The notes under the pieces are model-generated. The model was not told where the DNA came from and did no database searches. It saw nothing but the letters and a program-made list of their open reading frames with translations. DNA of 64,000 nt from Streptomyces griseoluteus. GTDB taxonomy: Bacteria > Actinomycetota > Actinomycetes > Streptomycetales > Streptomycetaceae. The position numbers and the translations under genes were made by a program. Shown one piece after another: positions 61,171 to 64,000 of the stretch. Where the stretch lies: positions 62,001 through 126,000 of the forward strand of contig NZ_SRRU01000013.1 of assembly GCF_004784465.1 (NCBI RefSeq), given 5' to 3'. Every line of letters begins with the position of its first letter. The stretch's first letter is position 1.

Positions 61171-63189
61171 CTACGCGGTGGCACGTACCACGTCCACGTC
61201 GTCCGCCCGGACGTATGCCAGTCGGTGGCCGAACTGGATCTCGTAGTACAGGGCTCGTCCCTTCACGAATCGGCCGGGCAAGGCGCTGTCGACGTCCGAG
61301 GGCTCGAAGTACTCGCCCCTGACGGTGCCCCGCGTCGCATACCGCTGGCCGGCGAGGAACTCGTAGGGGAGTGGTGAGTCGGGCTGCACGGCGGTGCCGT
61401 CGGGGTACGCCGAATCCTCGGGTCTGGCGCGTCCGTACACGGGGATGTCGGGCAGTCCGGGTTTTGGCGTGACCATCCGGCCGACGCTGCCGACCGCTGT
61501 GGGGTGCGCCGACGGGTTCCTGAACCATGCCTTCTGGCCCAGGTACCAGATGGCGGTCCAGTCGCCGCGGCGCTGGGCGACCGCGTAGGTCTGCCCCGTG
61601 GAGACGCGCGACGTCATGTCGTAGACGCCGATGGTGGAGTCCTCGCCGTCAGGACGCTTGCCCACGTCCTGAACCAGTGGGGCACGCTCACTCGGCTCGG
61701 TGTACAGACGCACGGCGCTGGATCCGTGCGGGGCGCAGAGCTTGGCCTGCCCCGTGCACCCCGTATATTCCGGCCTGTTCGTTGCGAAGTCGGGAAGAAC
61801 GGTCACCAGTTCGCTGTTCGGGCCGGCCGTCGCGCGCAGGGGTGAGCCCAGGAGGTCGAAGTAGTGCCGCCAGTCCCAATAGGGGCCCGGGTCCTCGTGC
61901 ATGTCGGGGATGCTGGCGGTCACTGGGCCGGGCACGTCCTCATGGCCGATGATGTGCTGCCGGTCCAGCGGAATGGCGTACTTCTTGGCGAGGTACGACA
62001 CCAGGCGGGCCGACGACTGGTACATCTGCTCCGTGTACCAGGTGTCCGGCTGGGCGAGGAACCCTTCGTGCTCGACGCCGATCGAGCGGGCGTTGAAGTC
62101 TTGGTTTCCGGAGTGCCAGCCGATGTCCTTGGTCCTGAGGTGCTGCGTCACCTGACCGTCGCCGGAGCGGATCGTGTAGTGCCAAGACGCCTCGGACGGA
62201 GTCTGCACCGTCTGGAACATGGTGTTCTGGGTGTCCTCTGTGTCGTGGATGACGACGTACTCGATCTTCAGGTCCGCGGGACGGTCGGCCACGTCATGGT
62301 TGCCGTACCGATTGTCGCCGTACAACACGCGCGGGGCTGGAAGCCAACCGCACGCGAGGGTCGCCGGACACTCGACCCCGGTGCCGGCATCGCTCTTGGC
62401 GTTGGCCTCGGGGCCGTTCCCGGCCGCCGACATTTCCCGCGGCGGTACGGCCTCCCTCTCCGTGGTGCCCGGTCGCACTCCGGGGCTCGCCGCGAGGGTC
62501 ACCCGCTGCCCCGTGTCCGTGGTGCGCTGCGCACCCTTACGGATCACCTCGAACACGTTGTCGGCATACGTCGCCGCAGCCACGCTGTCGGTCGACCCGG
62601 AGAAGCGCGCCACCGCTCCCCACCATTCGGCCGGATCCGCACCGAGCGGCCTGCCCAGCTCTCGCTGCGTCGCCGCCAGGAGCGCGGCGCCGCCACGTAC
62701 GTTCTCGACGGCGTCCGTGCGCAGCCTGACCGACGGAACACCCAGAAGTCCGGCAGCTCGCTCCAGCGTCGCCACCTGATTGAAGAAACCTTTCTTCACC
62801 ATAGGCGCGCCTTGGGAGGCCGGTGGGTCCGCCGACGACGCCGACGGCCCTGGCGCGGAGCGGTACACCGCGCCACCAGGTGCTCCGGCAAGCGCCGCGC
62901 GCACGTCGGTGAGGTGCATCGGCCCATAGCCGCCGATGACGCTCGGAGCGCCTGCGTGCGCGTCCCACCGGGACTCCATGTACGACACGCCGAGGAGCAC
63001 GCTCCGCGGCACCCGGAACTCGGCGGCTGCGTCGGAAAAGGCCCGCTGCAGCCGGATCACGGAACCCCCGTCGTGCGGACCGCCCGGCGGCCAACTGGCC
63101 AGCAGAGGCGTTATCAGCGCAGCCGCCGCGATCACGCATGCCGTCCGGTACAGATGCCTCACGGCGCGGCGAATGTCAGATCCTCCCAT
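61171..63189 (-). CDS. Two-domain peptidoglycan hydrolase: SLT-like and N-acetylmuramoyl-L-alanine amidase
   Basis: A 672-residue exported protein (AGGAGG 6 bases before ATG 63189). Residues 12-35 are a membrane/signal helix. Residues about 45-210 resemble a soluble lytic transglycosylase (AAEFRVPRSVLLGVSYMESR, GGYGPMHLTDV with the catalytic-like Glu72). Residues about 300-430 are an amidase_2/PGRP domain with zinc ligands H315 (VVIHDTED), H359 (IGWHSGNQ) and H415 (IIGHEDVPGP). The C-terminal 240 residues have SH3-like repeats (GSSAVRLYTEPSERAPLV, GQTYAVAQRRGDWTAIWYLG). It cleaves peptidoglycan for development or defence. Confidence 0.85.
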   Translation of the reverse strand: MGGSDIRRAVRHLYRTACVIAAAALITPLLASWPPGGPHDGGSVIRLQRAFSDAAAEFRVPRSVLLGVSYMESRWDAHAGAPSVIGGYGPMHLTDVRAALAGAPGGAVYRSAPGPSASSADPPASQGAPMVKKGFFNQVATLERAAGLLGVPSVRLRTDAVENVRGGAALLAATQRELGRPLGADPAEWWGAVARFSGSTDSVAAATYADNVFEVIRKGAQRTTDTGQRVTLAASPGVRPGTTEREAVPPREMSAAGNGPEANAKSDAGTGVECPATLACGWLPAPRVLYGDNRYGNHDVADRPADLKIEYVVIHDTEDTQNTMFQTVQTPSEASWHYTIRSGDGQVTQHLRTKDIGWHSGNQDFNARSIGVEHEGFLAQPDTWYTEQMYQSSARLVSYLAKKYAIPLDRQHIIGHEDVPGPVTASIPDMHEDPGPYWDWRHYFDLLGSPLRATAGPNSELVTVLPDFATNRPEYTGCTGQAKLCAPHGSSAVRLYTEPSERAPLVQDVGKRPDGEDSTIGVYDMTSRVSTGQTYAVAQRRGDWTAIWYLGQKAWFRNPSAHPTAVGSVGRMVTPKPGLPDIPVYGRARPEDSAYPDGTAVQPDSPLPYEFLAGQRYATRGTVRGEYFEPSDVDSALPGRFVKGRALYYEIQFGHRLAYVRADDVDVVRATA

Positions 63190-63518
63190 GCGGGACCTCC
63201 TGTAAGAGCCGGGGGCGACGCGGGCGCGACGAAGCACCCGCGGGCAGCACGAGATCCGCGGCAGGCGGCTCCCCGTGGATCTGCCCAACAGCGCCGGGAC
63301 AAGGGAACTTGTGCCCGAGGCGGCCGCTCCTCCACGTTCTCCCGGCTCCCGCGCGTCGGCTTGCCAAGCGTCACTGGCGCGGCCTAGTTGTGCGCTCGGT
63401 GCCACCCGGTCGGCGGCCCGGCGCCCGCTGCTGCCGAACGACGCGATGGTGCCGTACGCGGTGCGGCGCGGACTGGAGTCGGCAGTCGGCGACCGCGTCG
63501 TGCGGGCCACCGAGCGGC
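63190..63518 (+). other. Gene-poor stretch before the recombinase relic
   Basis: 329 bases with only weak reading frames. One plus frame near 63430-63530 reads NDAMVPYAVRRGLESAVGDR, which may be older coding material out of frame with the recombinase relic. The promoter of the minus-strand hydrolase should lie next to 63190. No RNA gene seen. Confidence 0.35.
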
Positions 63519-63827
63519 TGGCTGCGATCCATCCGCGAGTCGACGCTGGAAGGGCTCGACACCGCGGCCCGCAAGGGCAAGCACGGCGGCCGGCCGCCGG
63601 TCATCACCGACGACATGCTCCACACCCTGCTCCGGCGCCGCGCGGGCGGCGAGTGCGTCGAGCAGATCCAGCTCGACCTGATCATCCCCACCGTCAAGCG
63701 CAAGGGAGGGAACCCCTCCGTCGCCGGCATCTACCGGGCGGTCGCCGAGCCCGCCAAACGCGAACGGCTGAAGTCTGCCGACGCCGACGCCTCTCAGCGA
63801 ATGCCGCCCGCTCCGAGCAGCAGGTAG
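63519..63827 (+). pseudogene. C-terminal relic of a serine recombinase
   Basis: An open frame encodes IRESTLEGLDTAARKGKHGG followed by RPPVITDDMLHTLLRRRAGG and later VKRKGGNPSVAGIYRAVAEP, matching the C-terminal helix-turn-helix region of resolvase/invertase-type recombinases. The catalytic N-terminal domain with its Ser is absent, and the upstream frame is broken. It is a decayed integrase or resolvase, a sign of past mobile DNA here. Confidence 0.65.
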
Positions 63828-63943
63828 TGCGTGACGCGCGTGAGCTTTCTCCGGGGCAACGTCCAGGGCGGTGCCGAGGACCTTCCCGTGGAGAGAGCCC
63901 CACCGCAGGCGAACGTAATTGAACGTGGGCCATTGAGCACCCA

Positions 63944-63969
63944 GAGCTAGGCTGTCGGTGGAGCTAGGC
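63944..63969. repeat. Direct repeat upstream of the final gene
   Basis: GAGCTAGGC occurs at 63944-63952 and again at 63961-63969, 17 bases apart start to start, just upstream of a probable ribosome site. It could be part of a promoter or operator. Confidence 0.4.
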
Positions 63970-63991
63970 GGCGAAGAGGGGGGTTCCGCAC

Positions 63992-64000
63992 ATGAGCGGG
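63992..64000 (+). CDS. Start of a gene running off the right edge
   Basis: ATG at 63992 (MSG...) is preceded by AAGAGGGGGG with about 8 bases spacing, a good Streptomyces initiation context. Only three codons are inside, so nothing can be said about the product. Confidence 0.4.

Noticed and set aside
1..64000. CRISPR array or rRNA genes
   Set aside because: No regularly spaced repeats other than the three-copy 20-bp tandem at 39387, and no conserved rRNA segments were seen.

Overview
The window looks like chromosomal DNA from a Streptomyces or close relative. Base composition is very GC-rich with strong third-position GC bias, and GTG and TTG starts are common. It carries Tat-exported enzymes, a small two-domain laccase, a SapA-like spore protein, DUF3618, DUF4235 and ROK-family proteins, and an IS5-family element. 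All calls were made by reading the sequence; no database search was run.

Layout. (1) 1-6.4 kb: ordinary genes, namely a beta-helix lipoprotein cut by the left edge, a nuclease-like relic, a lipoprotein, a sugar porter, an anti-sigma-like ATPase, an SDR and a DUF3618/holin-like pair. (2) 6.5-15.5 kb, minus strand: a compact biosynthetic operon. Its order of transcription is a carrier-transmembrane-tandem C protein resembling the C-terminal part of poly-lysine synthetases (Pls), an NRPS (half C-A-T-TE), a TauD/SyrP-like dioxygenase, SbnB and SbnA. SbnA and SbnB make L-2,3-diaminopropionate, so this is a candidate pathway for a Dap-based peptide or poly-Dap-like cationic polymer built by a Pls-type machine split over two proteins. 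A DyP peroxidase gene diverges from it. (3) 16.8-26 kb: housekeeping and stress genes (VOC, DUF4235, glutathionyl-hydroquinone reductase, a DHA2 pump with divergent HxlR repressor and operator, a DJ-1 protein, an L,D-transpeptidase-like lipoprotein, a kinase-like APH, a phospholipase C-like phosphoesterase). (4) 26-43.3 kb: a carbohydrate island. A ROK repressor, a sugar ABC importer, a Gfo/Idh/MocA dehydrogenase and a TIM-barrel isomerase lie beside secreted proteins built from ThuA, PQQ-type sugar dehydrogenase (GSDH) and 3-keto-disaccharide hydrolase (DUF1080) modules in different combinations, plus a laccase and a cupredoxin fusion. This fits oxidation of a glycoside to a 3-keto sugar followed by cleavage and uptake. 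(5) 43.4-51.7 kb: a tightly coupled Ebo-like operon (inositol-phosphate synthase-like cyclase, UbiA prenyltransferase, TIM-barrel protein, EboA, TatD-like EboB, EboE, phosphodiesterase-like EboF), followed by a Tat-exported TIM-barrel protein. (6) 51.8-64 kb: a looser accessory region with a SapA-like protein, an IS5-family element with a translationally coupled winged-helix ORF, a ferredoxin-MBL fusion, several orphan proteins, an AraC/PobA-like pair, a two-domain peptidoglycan hydrolase and a decayed serine recombinase.

The most interesting loci are the Dap/split-Pls operon and the actinobacterial Ebo-like operon in which a myo-inositol-phosphate synthase homologue sits where an EboD sugar-phosphate cyclase would be expected. 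The three-module shuffling of ThuA, GSDH and DUF1080 across two gene pairs is the third.
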